Assembly (NCBI GenBank): GCA_905214265.1
Contig: CAJMLQ010000007.1
Coordinates: 1 to 49,514, forward strand
Reading direction: 5' to 3'
Source of the DNA: an uncultured bacterium
GTDB taxonomy: Bacteria; Bacillota; Clostridia; Oscillospirales; Ruminococcaceae
Length of the DNA stretch: 49,514 nt
Shown here: piece by piece, positions 1 through 7,721 of the stretch
How positions within the stretch are numbered: position 1 is the first letter of the stretch
Layout: the number at the start of each line of letters is the position of its first letter
Translations under genes and position numbers: made by a program
Notes under the pieces: generated by a model
What the model saw: only the letters and a program-made list of their open reading frames with translations
Told to the model about the DNA's origin: nothing
Database searches by the model: none

Positions 1-5
1 ATTCA

Positions 6-30
6 TTAGATAGTATATCATACTGTCTAA
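6..30. repeat. Imperfect inverted repeat at the left edge
   Basis: Arms TTAGATAGTAT (6-16) and ATACTGTCTAA (20-30) pair at 10 of 11 positions around a 3-base centre. There is no T-tract, so it looks more like an operator or dyad than a terminator. The gene it would serve lies to the left and is not visible. Confidence 0.45.
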
Positions 31-89
31 CAAATGGGGTGCAGTTCAATATTGTGCGGGGCGCTCTTTGCACACTTTCGGCACAGTTG

Positions 90-935
90 TCAAATGTTAT
101 GACCCTTTCGGTACTGTAACGGAGAAACGCCGATCGCTTTTTTAAAATAGGTGGAAAAATGATCCTTGTTTTCGAATCCCACCGCCCGGGAAATCTCTCC
201 GACGGAATCCTGAGTGGAGGCCAGAAGGCGGCAAGCCTCCCGAATCCGGTAGTTCATGATGTACCGATGCAGCGACTGACCGGTTCGGGCTTTCATCAGA
301 GAATTGAGATAGTAAGGATGATAGTGCAACTGTTCCGCAATGGAATCGTAATCCAGCCGCTGGGAGTAGTGGGCGTGGATAAAATCCAGCAGATGGTCGG
401 CCCGCTGACCGCTCTGGGGGCTGACAGAAGTTCGCTGGAGTACTCGGTAAAGCACCAACGCCAGTAGGGAGGAGACGATTTCCTGACAGTGCAGCTTTTT
501 GACTTGCCATTCTTGGACGATCTCCAGCAGCTCGTTTTCCACACTTTGAAAGTCCGGCAGTACCTGGGGCTGGGTAAAGCTGGGCTCCTGTGTATCCCGC
601 CAGGTATCGATAACCCGTTGGGGCAGAAAGTCCTTTTGAGTGACCGGTTCAAAAGGACCCTTTCGTTCCGAATGGCTGTCATAGTAGTCAAAATTCAGGA
701 TGATGAACTGCATGGACACTCCTTCCGCGCTGCAGGGGAGATAGCGGGTACCGGAAGGGTAGAGACAGAGAGTCCCCGGGACCAGCGGATGGATACTTTC
801 GGAGAAGGAAAGCGTGCCTCTGCCGCTTAAACAGTATAGGAGGCGGCAGTCGTAGGCATAGGTGAAATCGCAGTTCGGAAGGAAGTCCGTTTTTTCCGCG
901 TAACGGACAAAGGGCGATAGGTGGGGACCGTTCAT
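90..935 (-). CDS. AraC-family transcriptional regulator with N-terminal cupin-like domain
   Basis: 281 residues, the usual size for a soluble one-component AraC regulator. Residues about 1-110 are beta-rich and cupin-like, with a proline/glycine turn (HPLVPGTLCLYPSG), and would bind the effector. Residues about 182-281 hold two helix-turn-helix units, the second being the typical GFENKDHFSTYFKKAIGVSP signature. No membrane segment is visible. The ATG lies 7-8 bases after an AAGGAGCT-type ribosome site on the minus strand. The gene faces the U32-like/QueG-like operon at 1097-5103 across a 161-base gap with overlapping promoters and a direct repeat, so it is probably the local regulator. The effector is unknown. 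Confidence 0.9.
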   Translation of the reverse strand: MNGPHLSPFVRYAEKTDFLPNCDFTYAYDCRLLYCLSGRGTLSFSESIHPLVPGTLCLYPSGTRYLPCSAEGVSMQFIILNFDYYDSHSERKGPFEPVTQKDFLPQRVIDTWRDTQEPSFTQPQVLPDFQSVENELLEIVQEWQVKKLHCQEIVSSLLALVLYRVLQRTSVSPQSGQRADHLLDFIHAHYSQRLDYDSIAEQLHYHPYYLNSLMKARTGQSLHRYIMNYRIREACRLLASTQDSVGEISRAVGFENKDHFSTYFKKAIGVSPLQYRKGHNI

Positions 936-1002
936 AGGCAGCTCCTTTTTGGGCAGAGGATGCTATTTGTTTTAAAAAGTTTTATGTGTTATTTCTCTAT
1001 TT

Positions 1003-1031
1003 ATTATAGGGCGATTTCGACGTATAATCAA
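1003..1031 (-). promoter_or_regulatory. Promoter for the AraC gene, overlapping a possible divergent promoter
   Basis: On the minus strand, TTGATT (1031-1026) is followed after 17 bases by TATAAT (1008-1003), which predicts a start near 996. On the plus strand a TATAAT at 1023-1028 lies 17 bases after the weak TTTATT (1000-1005) and could start the operon near 1035. The two promoters would overlap, so transcription of one may exclude the other. Confidence 0.6.
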
Positions 1032-1041
1032 GACATAAGCA

Positions 1042-1069
1042 GGAATTCTGCGATTTTTGGAATTCTGCG
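1042..1069. repeat. Perfect 11-bp direct repeat, candidate AraC operator
   Basis: GGAATTCTGCG occurs at 1042-1052 and again at 1059-1069, 17 bases start to start. AraC-family proteins usually bind direct repeats of about this size and spacing. The repeats lie upstream of the predicted AraC-gene promoter (centres near -51 and -68) and just downstream of the possible plus-strand start. They fit autoregulation or roadblock control of the operon. Confidence 0.5.
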
Positions 1070-1096
1070 GAAAACTTTGAAAAAAGAAGTGATTGT

Positions 1097-2158
1097 ATGA
1101 GATTTATGGCAGGCTACCAAATGCGGCCGTCTCCGGACTTCCTGGAGGAACTGCTCCGCCGGAAGGATCGGCTCTACGAGGTTTATTTTTCCTGGGGAAG
1201 CTTTGCCAGCGGGCGGGGAACTATGCTCCAGAACGAGGGCCTGACCGAATGGGAGGCTCAGGCGCGCCAGGCGGAGGATCTGCAAGCTCTTTCCGCCGCC
1301 GGGATCGCTCTCAATCTGCTTTTCAACGGCAACTGTTACGGAAAGGACAGTCAGTCCCGCGCCTTCTTTCACCGGGTGGGGCAAACGGTGGACAGCTTGG
1401 GGAGCCGGTTTGGACTGCAGTCTGTGACTACGGCCTCGCCGCTGATTGCAAAATTTCTTAAAAACAACTTTCCGGAGCTGAAGGTTCGCGCTTCCGTCAA
1501 CATGGGGATTGGCACTCGTCAGGGATTGGAGTATCTGGCGGACTATTTCGACGAATTCTACCTTCAGCGGGAGCAGAATCGGAATTTGGCGGTCATCCAG
1601 GACTTGCACCGGTGGTGTGAGGAAAACGGGAAAACCCTCTTTGCCCTGGCCAACAGCGGGTGTCTCAATTATTGCTCGGCCCATACCTTTCACGATAACC
1701 TGGTGGCCCATGAGACGGAGATCGCCGCTATGGACAATGCCTACGACTTCCCGGGGATCTGCCGGGAATATGTGGCGCGCCCCGAAAAGCGAATCTCTTT
1801 GATTCGGGACGCCAGCTTTATCCGCCCGGAGGACCTTTCCCTTTACGAAGGGCTGTTTCCTGCCGTGAAACTGGCTACCCGGGTTCACGCGAATCCGGCC
1901 CGGGTTCTCCGCGCCTACTGCGCCGGCAAAAGCGCCGGGAGCGTTTTGGAGCTGTTAGAGCCGGACCACACCGGGCTGTTGTATCCGGAGTTGCTGGAAA
2001 ACAGCCTGTTTCCGGAGGATTTTGGAAAAACCGTCCTGCACTGCGGTAAAAACTGCGCGGAATGCGGGTACTGCGCCCGGGTTTACGATTCCGTCCGCGT
2101 CTGTCTTCCCGGCGAGGAGGCGATTGGGATGGAGCCGCTGGACGATTTGAAAGGATGA
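1097..2158 (+). CDS. Peptidase U32-like, cysteine-rich TIM-barrel protein
   Basis: 353 residues, first gene of a four-gene operon. The N-terminal half reads as an alternating alpha/beta barrel with a phenylalanine-asparagine strand end (LLFNGNCYGK, residues 74-83). A central block holds C189-x3-C193 (SGCLNYC), followed by a histidine-rich stretch, as in U32-family proteins. The C-terminus has C316-x3-C320-x2-C323-x2-C326, a likely [4Fe-4S] ligand set. U32-related proteins such as RlhA and UbiU/UbiV are Fe-S enzymes of oxygen-independent hydroxylation rather than proteases, so a redox role is more likely here than proteolysis. The stop overlaps an ATG at 2155, but the next gene more likely starts at 2164. 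Family assignment is by pattern only; the substrate is unknown. Confidence 0.65.
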   Translation: MRFMAGYQMRPSPDFLEELLRRKDRLYEVYFSWGSFASGRGTMLQNEGLTEWEAQARQAEDLQALSAAGIALNLLFNGNCYGKDSQSRAFFHRVGQTVDSLGSRFGLQSVTTASPLIAKFLKNNFPELKVRASVNMGIGTRQGLEYLADYFDEFYLQREQNRNLAVIQDLHRWCEENGKTLFALANSGCLNYCSAHTFHDNLVAHETEIAAMDNAYDFPGICREYVARPEKRISLIRDASFIRPEDLSLYEGLFPAVKLATRVHANPARVLRAYCAGKSAGSVLELLEPDHTGLLYPELLENSLFPEDFGKTVLHCGKNCAECGYCARVYDSVRVCLPGEEAIGMEPLDDLKG

Positions 2159-2163
2159 ATGTG

Positions 2164-3234
2164 ATGCTGACCAGTCAAATGATCAAGGAGGCTGCCCTTG
2201 CCGCCGGCGCGGACATCTGCGGGATCGCGCCGGTGTCCCGGCTCAGGGGTGCGCCGGACGAGATGAACCCCAAATTCCTTTTTCCGGAGGCGAAGAGCAT
2301 CATCGGCTTTGCCTTCCGGATTCCCCGGGGTGTTCAGCGCGGGATCGAGGAGGGAACGCAGTTCTATCAGTATCCCTCTATGGCTTACGGCGGGATCAAC
2401 GAGATATTCGCCCCGGCGGTGCTCTATCAGGTGGGAAAGCTCATAGAGGATGAAGGATACGAGGCTTTTGTCTATCGCAACACCGGCGCCCGGGGCTGCG
2501 TTTCGGACATGGACGGTTCTCCCGGCAACACTCTTTCCCCGGAGGAACAGATCGAGGTCAACGAAAACGCCCGGGATTCCACCGCCCATCACCGTTCGGT
2601 GCAGTTCACCCGTCCGGTGCGGGAGGGGACCGTTGCGCCGGACCTGCAGTTTCAGTTCCGGCTGGCGGCGGTGGCCTGCGGCCTGGGGGAAATCGGCTAC
2701 AGCAAGATGCTTTTGACGCCCCAGTTCGGACCGCTGCAGCGGGTGGCCTTCCTTTTTACCGACGCCGAGCTGGAATACGACGAGATGTACCACGGTGAGC
2801 CTCTTTGCCGGCACTGCTACGCTTGTGTGCGGGAATGCCCGGGCCACTGCATCCCCATGGACAAAAAGGTCCGGGTGGACCTGGATGGAAAGATCTGCGA
2901 GTGGGGCGACATCGACATGTGGCGCTGCTACGCCTTTTACACCCATGCGGGGCGGTACTACAACCCCTTCGTCCCCAAGGAGGTCTTTGACGAAAACGAA
3001 AACGGCTCTCTGGATCTGCTGGAGGGTAAGACGGATGTGGCCAACGAGCAGGAGATCATGAAGGTCTATACGGCCCTGCAGAAGTACTTTCCCAGCTGGG
3101 TCGGCTACAACATGGCTAAGTGCGGCGGCTGCATCCGGGCGTGTGTGAGCATGCTGGAGAAAAAGGGCGGCTGTATGGAGGGCCGCTTCCGGGCGCCGCT
3201 GCGCACCAAAAAAGCCTGGAAGCTGGACCGGTGA
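2164..3234 (+). CDS. QueG-like double [4Fe-4S] reductase-family protein, paralogue 1
   Basis: 356 residues from the ATG at 2164, chosen because AAAGGA (2150-2154) sits 8-9 bases upstream; in-frame starts farther left run into the preceding gene. The N-terminal domain has GADICGIAPVSRL (15-27), and the family signature ACGLGEIG is at 171-178. Cluster I is C215-x2-C218-x2-C221-x3-C225-P. A second cluster would use C255 (DMWRC) plus C320, C323 and C327. This layout matches QueG and reductive dehalogenase relatives, which pair a cobalamin with two clusters. The D-x-x-P-x-x-E substrate motif I recall from QueG is not seen before the CGLGE block. An insert of about 35 residues (112-145) separates it from its two neighbours. 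Substrate unknown; epoxyqueuosine reductase is unlikely. Confidence 0.75.
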   Translation: MLTSQMIKEAALAAGADICGIAPVSRLRGAPDEMNPKFLFPEAKSIIGFAFRIPRGVQRGIEEGTQFYQYPSMAYGGINEIFAPAVLYQVGKLIEDEGYEAFVYRNTGARGCVSDMDGSPGNTLSPEEQIEVNENARDSTAHHRSVQFTRPVREGTVAPDLQFQFRLAAVACGLGEIGYSKMLLTPQFGPLQRVAFLFTDAELEYDEMYHGEPLCRHCYACVRECPGHCIPMDKKVRVDLDGKICEWGDIDMWRCYAFYTHAGRYYNPFVPKEVFDENENGSLDLLEGKTDVANEQEIMKVYTALQKYFPSWVGYNMAKCGGCIRACVSMLEKKGGCMEGRFRAPLRTKKAWKLDR

Positions 3235-3250
3235 CCAAAGGAGAAACATT

Positions 3251-4156
3251 ATGTTGACAACAGAGCTTATCAAGAAAAAAGCCCGGGAATACGGCGCCAG
3301 CATCTGCGGCGTGGGTAGTCTGGCGCTCTTTGAAGGCGAAGAGCCCTCCATGGACCCGAAGCAGATCCTTCCGGCGGCAAAAGCTATCGTGGGGTTTGGA
3401 TTTGCCGTTCCCAGGGGGCTGTACCGGCTCTTGGAGATGGGGACCCAGCACTATTCCTACACGACCCTGGGCGTCAAATACATCGACGAAGAATATGTGG
3501 AGATATTTCTCGTCAAAATGGCGGCGCTGATCGAAAACGAAGGGTATGACGCCTGCCTGCAGCGGACGGTCCCGAACCTGCGACGCAAGGGGGACAAAAC
3601 CACCAATCCCGAGGTACTGGATACCTATGAGCTGATCCATGCAGTCCCGGTGGCGCCCGGAAAACCCGCCCCCGACGTCATGATCGACTTTGGGAAGGCA
3701 GCCAAGGCCTGCGGGCTGGGTGAAACAGGCCGCAGTGGGCACATTCTCGCGCCAAAATATGGGCCGTTTCTGCGGTGGGCCTTTTTGATCACCGACGCGC
3801 CCCTTGCGGCAGAACCAATCTTTTTAGAGGGGCTCTGCGACAACTGCGGACGGTGCGCGGAAGCCTGTCCTGGCCGCGCCATCGGCCCGGAGGGTCTGGA
3901 CACCTGGCAGTGTGCCGTCTATTATAAGGGGGCGCACCGCAAAAACCCCTTCCAGCCGGAGAACTTCCTGGCGGACGACCCGGAACGGGAAGCCATCCGC
4001 AGCGGAGAAAAGCGATTTGACGCGAAGTCGGCCCGAGCGCTGTATCCGAAACTGAACTTTCTGCCTAACACCCAGAGCGGATACGCCCCCTGTCTGTGCG
4101 GAAAAGCCTGCGATATCGCCTGCTACCGCCATTTGAAAGAGGAGGGACGGCTGTGA
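3251..4156 (+). CDS. QueG-like double [4Fe-4S] reductase-family protein, paralogue 2
   Basis: 301 residues. AAAGGAG lies just upstream of the ATG, and 16 bases separate it from paralogue 1. The order of blocks is the same: GASICGVGSLALF (15-27), ACGLGETG (153-160), and C196-x2-C199-x2-C202-x3-C206-P for the first cluster. C221 in DTWQCAVYY and C281, C283, C287 and C291 would serve the second. Its second-cluster spacing (CxCxxxCxxxC) differs from paralogue 1. The run GAHRKNPF after the lone cysteine is conserved in all three proteins as an NPF motif. Likely a soluble cytoplasmic electron-transfer or reductase subunit; the three could form a complex or act in sequence, which is inference. Confidence 0.73.
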   Translation: MLTTELIKKKAREYGASICGVGSLALFEGEEPSMDPKQILPAAKAIVGFGFAVPRGLYRLLEMGTQHYSYTTLGVKYIDEEYVEIFLVKMAALIENEGYDACLQRTVPNLRRKGDKTTNPEVLDTYELIHAVPVAPGKPAPDVMIDFGKAAKACGLGETGRSGHILAPKYGPFLRWAFLITDAPLAAEPIFLEGLCDNCGRCAEACPGRAIGPEGLDTWQCAVYYKGAHRKNPFQPENFLADDPEREAIRSGEKRFDAKSARALYPKLNFLPNTQSGYAPCLCGKACDIACYRHLKEEGRL

Positions 4157-5103
4157 GAGATCGTATCATTGCCCTGGCAAAGAAAAACGGGGCGGACCTG
4201 GTGGGCTTCGCCCCGGCGGAGCGTTTCACCTCGGATCATAAGATATTCAAAATTTTTCCGGAGACTAAGACAGTTATCGGAATGGCCTTCCGCGTTCTTC
4301 GAGGAGCCTACCGCGGCATCGAGGAGGGCTCTACCTACTATCAGTACACTACCATGGGTGTGGAGACACTGGAGGAGACGGTCATGCCCGGAGCCGCTCT
4401 TCAGGTGAGTCTGCTTCTGGAGGAGGAGGGGTACCTGGGGATCCCCCAGCGGCGGCACCAGACCATTATGGAGGAGCCGGACAGCACCAACCCGGAGGTT
4501 GCGTATTCCCTGATTTATCGCGGCAGGACAGCCGAGCCTCAGTTCGATTTTACAGAGGCGGCGGTTGCCTGCGGCCTGGGGGAGCGGGGCTTTCACGGCG
4601 CGCTCCTCACAGAGAAGTTCGGCCCCATGGCGCGGTGCTGCTTCGTCCTCACCGATGCAGAACTGGAGCCGACGCCTTTGGCGGAGCCGCATCTCTGCGA
4701 CCGGTGCGGCCAGTGCGCGGAAGCCTGCCCCGGCCGCGCCATCGCTCAGGACGGGGCGGTGGATCCCTGGCAGTGCGCAGTGTACTATAACGGCGCCAAC
4801 GGCATGCGCAATCCCTTTATGCCTTCGGATGCCTTTGCGGATCTTCCGGACCGGATGTCCATCATTGCCGGCGAGGCTCAGGTCACGCCGGAGAAGGCCC
4901 GGGCCATCTTGGACCGTATTTATTTCTATCCCCCCGCCATGCATAGCTATCAGTGCTCCATCTGCGGGCGGACTTGCGACGTGGCCTGTTACATCCACCT
5001 GGAAGAGCAGGGCCTTCTCAGCAAACGCTTCCGCACCCCTTTCCGCAAACGCCCACCTTGGAAGTTCCCACTGGAGAGCTTCCAGACGGAGAGCGCAAAA
5101 TGA
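4153..5103 (+). CDS. QueG-like double [4Fe-4S] reductase-family protein, paralogue 3
   Basis: 316 residues from a GTG at 4153 that overlaps the TGA of paralogue 2 (GTGA). GGAGG at 4141-4145 sits 7 bases upstream, so translation is probably coupled. Blocks are GADLVGFAPAERF (13-25), ACGLGERG (139-146) and cluster I C182-x2-C185-x2-C188-x3-C192-P. The second-cluster candidates are C208 in DPWQCAVYY plus C268, C271, C275 and C279. It is closest to paralogue 2 in the ferredoxin segment, where both read CAEACPGRAI. The operon ends at a hairpin at 5109-5150. A cobalamin role is possible by family but cannot be read from sequence alone. Confidence 0.75.
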   Translation: MRDRIIALAKKNGADLVGFAPAERFTSDHKIFKIFPETKTVIGMAFRVLRGAYRGIEEGSTYYQYTTMGVETLEETVMPGAALQVSLLLEEEGYLGIPQRRHQTIMEEPDSTNPEVAYSLIYRGRTAEPQFDFTEAAVACGLGERGFHGALLTEKFGPMARCCFVLTDAELEPTPLAEPHLCDRCGQCAEACPGRAIAQDGAVDPWQCAVYYNGANGMRNPFMPSDAFADLPDRMSIIAGEAQVTPEKARAILDRIYFYPPAMHSYQCSICGRTCDVACYIHLEEQGLLSKRFRTPFRKRPPWKFPLESFQTESAK

Positions 5104-5108
5104 ATCAA

Positions 5109-5150
5109 AACCCCGCCCTGATGACGGCAAGCCGCTGTCGGGGCGGGGTT
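5109..5150 (-). terminator. Hairpin terminator between convergent genes
   Basis: AACCCCGCCC (5109-5118) pairs with GGGCGGGGTT (5141-5150). On the minus strand the stem runs into TTTTGATT, a T-tract suited to ending the AraC gene at 5160. It may also serve the plus-strand operon, where the T-tract is poor. Confidence 0.75.
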
Positions 5151-5159
5151 CTTGCGAAG

Positions 5160-7430
5160 TTAGCCGCGTTCCTGGCGTGTGCGGGCCTGGGCACGGTACT
5201 GCTTGGCGGTGATACCCTCTGTTTCCCGGAATTTCCGCAGAAAATTGGAGACGTCCTGATAACCTACGCTGCGGACAATGTCCTGGATGGGCGTATCCGT
5301 CTGAACAAGCTGGCGCTTTACCTCGTCCAGCCGCAGAAGGGAAACATACTGCCAAAAGCTGGTGCCGGTTTCCTCCTTGAGAATCAGGTTCAGCTTTCCA
5401 CGGGTGATCTTTAGTTCCTCGCTGGCCACCTCCAGCGAAAACATCGGATCGGCATATTTCCCGATGATATAGCTGAGCACTTCGTCCCGCTGCCGGGTGT
5501 TATGATGCGCAAGACGTTCCGATATTTGAATACACATTTTCTCGACGAGAAGTGCAGCGGCATCTTGAAATTCCTTCAGAGTGCTGAAGTGGATCAGCCG
5601 TTGGAATGTACTTTCTTCGATGGAGAGCTTCCTCTGTTCCGCTAGATTCAGCAGGGCCTTGATCACATCGTTGCAGACCAGGCGGAGAACGAGAATGGAA
5701 CCGGTCGTGCCGGAGAGACGGTCGAAAATCGCAGACAAGGCGGAAGCCGCCACCTCCGTATCTCCGTGCTGAATGCCTTCGGTCAGAAGGCGCACCTCAA
5801 TGTGGGGTATGGATAAGCTGGCCGCATCCGGCGTACCCAGGGCGTCGCTGTAAAAATGGAACGGAGACGCGCTGCCGCCGAAAGGATCAGCCGCTGAAAA
5901 CTGGAGGGCGGTGGAGGCTTCGTAGTAGGACTGCTTCAGATCCGTCAGTTCGGAATAGATGGTTCCGATTCCAATGCTGGGATTTCCCTGCGGGTCGATG
6001 ATTTGAAGAACAGCCTCCCGAAATTCAGAGGCAAGAGTCCGCAAAAGTGCCGCACTGGAATCGGGCGGACTATGGAAGCTCCAGATACAGCCGCAGCCGC
6101 TTTCCTCCATAAGTTCTGCCGTAAAGACATGGATTCCCCGGATGGAAAAGGGTGCCTGAATCTCCGAGAACCTTTCCAAATAGGCCAGCTGAGCAGACAT
6201 GTCCGGGAAAAGGATGCGGAAGGCGGCCCTGCAGTTTCCGTCCAAGGACAGGTGGGACAAAGCCGCAGAATGCTCTAGGCTTTCCAAATCCTGAAATTTT
6301 CCCGTGATCAGCCGCAGGACAAAATGGCTGGCGACGATTTTGTTCTGGGCCTGGAGCTGAAGAGACATCCGCTCGTTTTGCAGCAGGCTCTGCTGATGGA
6401 TCTGTTCAATCGCGTCAAACTCACTGACACCTTTGGGCAGGGCTTCGTTGCCTACGATGTTCCGGAAAAGCTTCCCGATGGGCTGGTAGCGGCGGTAAGC
6501 GACCCAGATAACCAGAAAAAAACATATAGCTGTTAAAATTAGAATCAGAGTTGATAAAATGCGGCCGTTTCGATAGAGTTCCTCATAAAAATCCCGTTCC
6601 ATCATCACGGCCACATGAGTCAGCAGCATATCTTCCGAGACGCTGCGCATCAGCACGAACCTCTGGCCTCCGATACTTTTTTCCAAGATGCCGGACCCCT
6701 TCGCCCGGAAAATTTCATTGAGATCGATTCCAGGTATAGCGGCGTCATTCTGCACAAGGACATTGTAGGAGGAAGAGTATACGTAGTAGTTGATGCTGTC
6801 GTTTCCCATAATATTGGAGACGATTTCCTGAAACGCTGTTTCATTTGTTAAAAAAATAGCGTCCACGACCGGCGAGTTTGACAGGCTCGGCAGCGGGAAA
6901 ATATACGCGATGGTATTTCCGGACTCCGCAGTGCCGGAGGATGGCGTCAGGCGGTATGTAAAGGGCGATTTCAGTGTGATCAAATGCGTGAAGAAACGGG
7001 ACATGACAAAATCCGTGCTGGGGGAATAGGAACGTTCAAAATCCGAAATGCTGGTGCATTCTTCACTGCTGTAGAGCTCCTTTTGCCCCCGGAAATACAA
7101 CAGGATTTTTGCCGATACGGGAAGCATTTTTTCAAGGTGGGCCAGTTCGGATAAAATTTGGCTTTCGTTGCTTGGCACGATGCTGCCGCCTTCAAGGGTG
7201 TACAGTAGGTCGGACTGCTCATCCATATAAGCGGCGATCCGTTCCTGATAGGCAAATAAGTGATTCATTTGGGATACGGACTTTTCAAAAGAGGCCAGCC
7301 GGTCGTTGCGGATGTAGTACCGGGCGTTGTTGAGGTAGTAAAGATAAAAGAAACCTCCCATTAGAAGAACGGGAATCAGAGCCAGAAGAAAAGAGCTGAT
7401 ATAGCGCACCTGCTTTGGTTTATGGGACAT
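5160..7430 (-). CDS. Membrane-anchored AraC-family regulator (two transmembrane segments, extracytoplasmic sensor)
   Basis: 756 residues. Membrane segments at about 12-32 and 291-312 bracket an external sensor of about 260 residues, likely Cache-like. A cytoplasmic region of about 340 residues leads to a C-terminal AraC domain (about 655-750) with the signature VGYQDVSNFLRKFRETEG. The layout is that of YesN/YtdP-type regulators that sit beside LplB/YtcP importers. GGAGGAAGCC precedes the ATG. It faces the importer of locus A at 7722, which it probably activates in response to an outside sugar or oligosaccharide. The sensor ligand cannot be predicted. Confidence 0.88.
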   Translation of the reverse strand: MSHKPKQVRYISSFLLALIPVLLMGGFFYLYYLNNARYYIRNDRLASFEKSVSQMNHLFAYQERIAAYMDEQSDLLYTLEGGSIVPSNESQILSELAHLEKMLPVSAKILLYFRGQKELYSSEECTSISDFERSYSPSTDFVMSRFFTHLITLKSPFTYRLTPSSGTAESGNTIAYIFPLPSLSNSPVVDAIFLTNETAFQEIVSNIMGNDSINYYVYSSSYNVLVQNDAAIPGIDLNEIFRAKGSGILEKSIGGQRFVLMRSVSEDMLLTHVAVMMERDFYEELYRNGRILSTLILILTAICFFLVIWVAYRRYQPIGKLFRNIVGNEALPKGVSEFDAIEQIHQQSLLQNERMSLQLQAQNKIVASHFVLRLITGKFQDLESLEHSAALSHLSLDGNCRAAFRILFPDMSAQLAYLERFSEIQAPFSIRGIHVFTAELMEESGCGCIWSFHSPPDSSAALLRTLASEFREAVLQIIDPQGNPSIGIGTIYSELTDLKQSYYEASTALQFSAADPFGGSASPFHFYSDALGTPDAASLSIPHIEVRLLTEGIQHGDTEVAASALSAIFDRLSGTTGSILVLRLVCNDVIKALLNLAEQRKLSIEESTFQRLIHFSTLKEFQDAAALLVEKMCIQISERLAHHNTRQRDEVLSYIIGKYADPMFSLEVASEELKITRGKLNLILKEETGTSFWQYVSLLRLDEVKRQLVQTDTPIQDIVRSVGYQDVSNFLRKFRETEGITAKQYRAQARTRQERG

Positions 7431-7503
7431 GGCTTCCTCCAGTAATAGAGCATGAAATTGAATTTAATTTTATTTTAGCAGAAACACATAAAAATTCAAG
7501 CCA

Positions 7504-7532
7504 ATTATATTTTTTGATAGCTGAAAACACAA
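7504..7532 (-). promoter_or_regulatory. Promoter of the locus A AraC gene
   Basis: Minus-strand TTGTGT (7532-7527), 17 bases, then TATAAT (7509-7504). Three AAACACA words (7482-7488, 7525-7531, 7551-7557) lie in and around it and could be regulator contacts. No convincing plus-strand promoter was found for the gene at 7722; the best is the weak TTGCAT (7612-7617) with TTAAAC (7635-7640). Confidence 0.5.
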
Positions 7533-7721
7533 AAAACATATTTCTTAGAAAAACACATCCTGGATTTTTTCTATAAAAAGACTGAAATCCACACCATGGC
7601 AATCTTACATATTGCATTTTCGGTATTCCTGGGTTTAAACTGTGAATCAGACCCAAGTTCGCATGCGCAGTCCGTCTGCCGCCCACCTTGGGTGAAGAAT
7701 CCAACCCGAGGAGGATGAACG

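Noticed and set aside
2062..2163. A 34-codon upstream extension of QueG-like paralogue 1
   Set aside because: It overlaps the end of the preceding gene, has no ribosome site, and the Arg/Gly-rich extension is unlike the family start.
2083..3351. A 422-codon open frame on the minus strand, and a similar 410-codon frame at 4123-5355
   Set aside because: Both mirror the QueG-like genes, have no ribosome site or recognisable domain, and are rich in His/Arg/Gly/Ala as mirror frames usually are.
2164..5103. Calling the three Fe-S proteins epoxyqueuosine reductases (QueG)
   Set aside because: The cluster layout fits, but the acidic substrate motif is not seen and three tandem copies would make no sense for that step.
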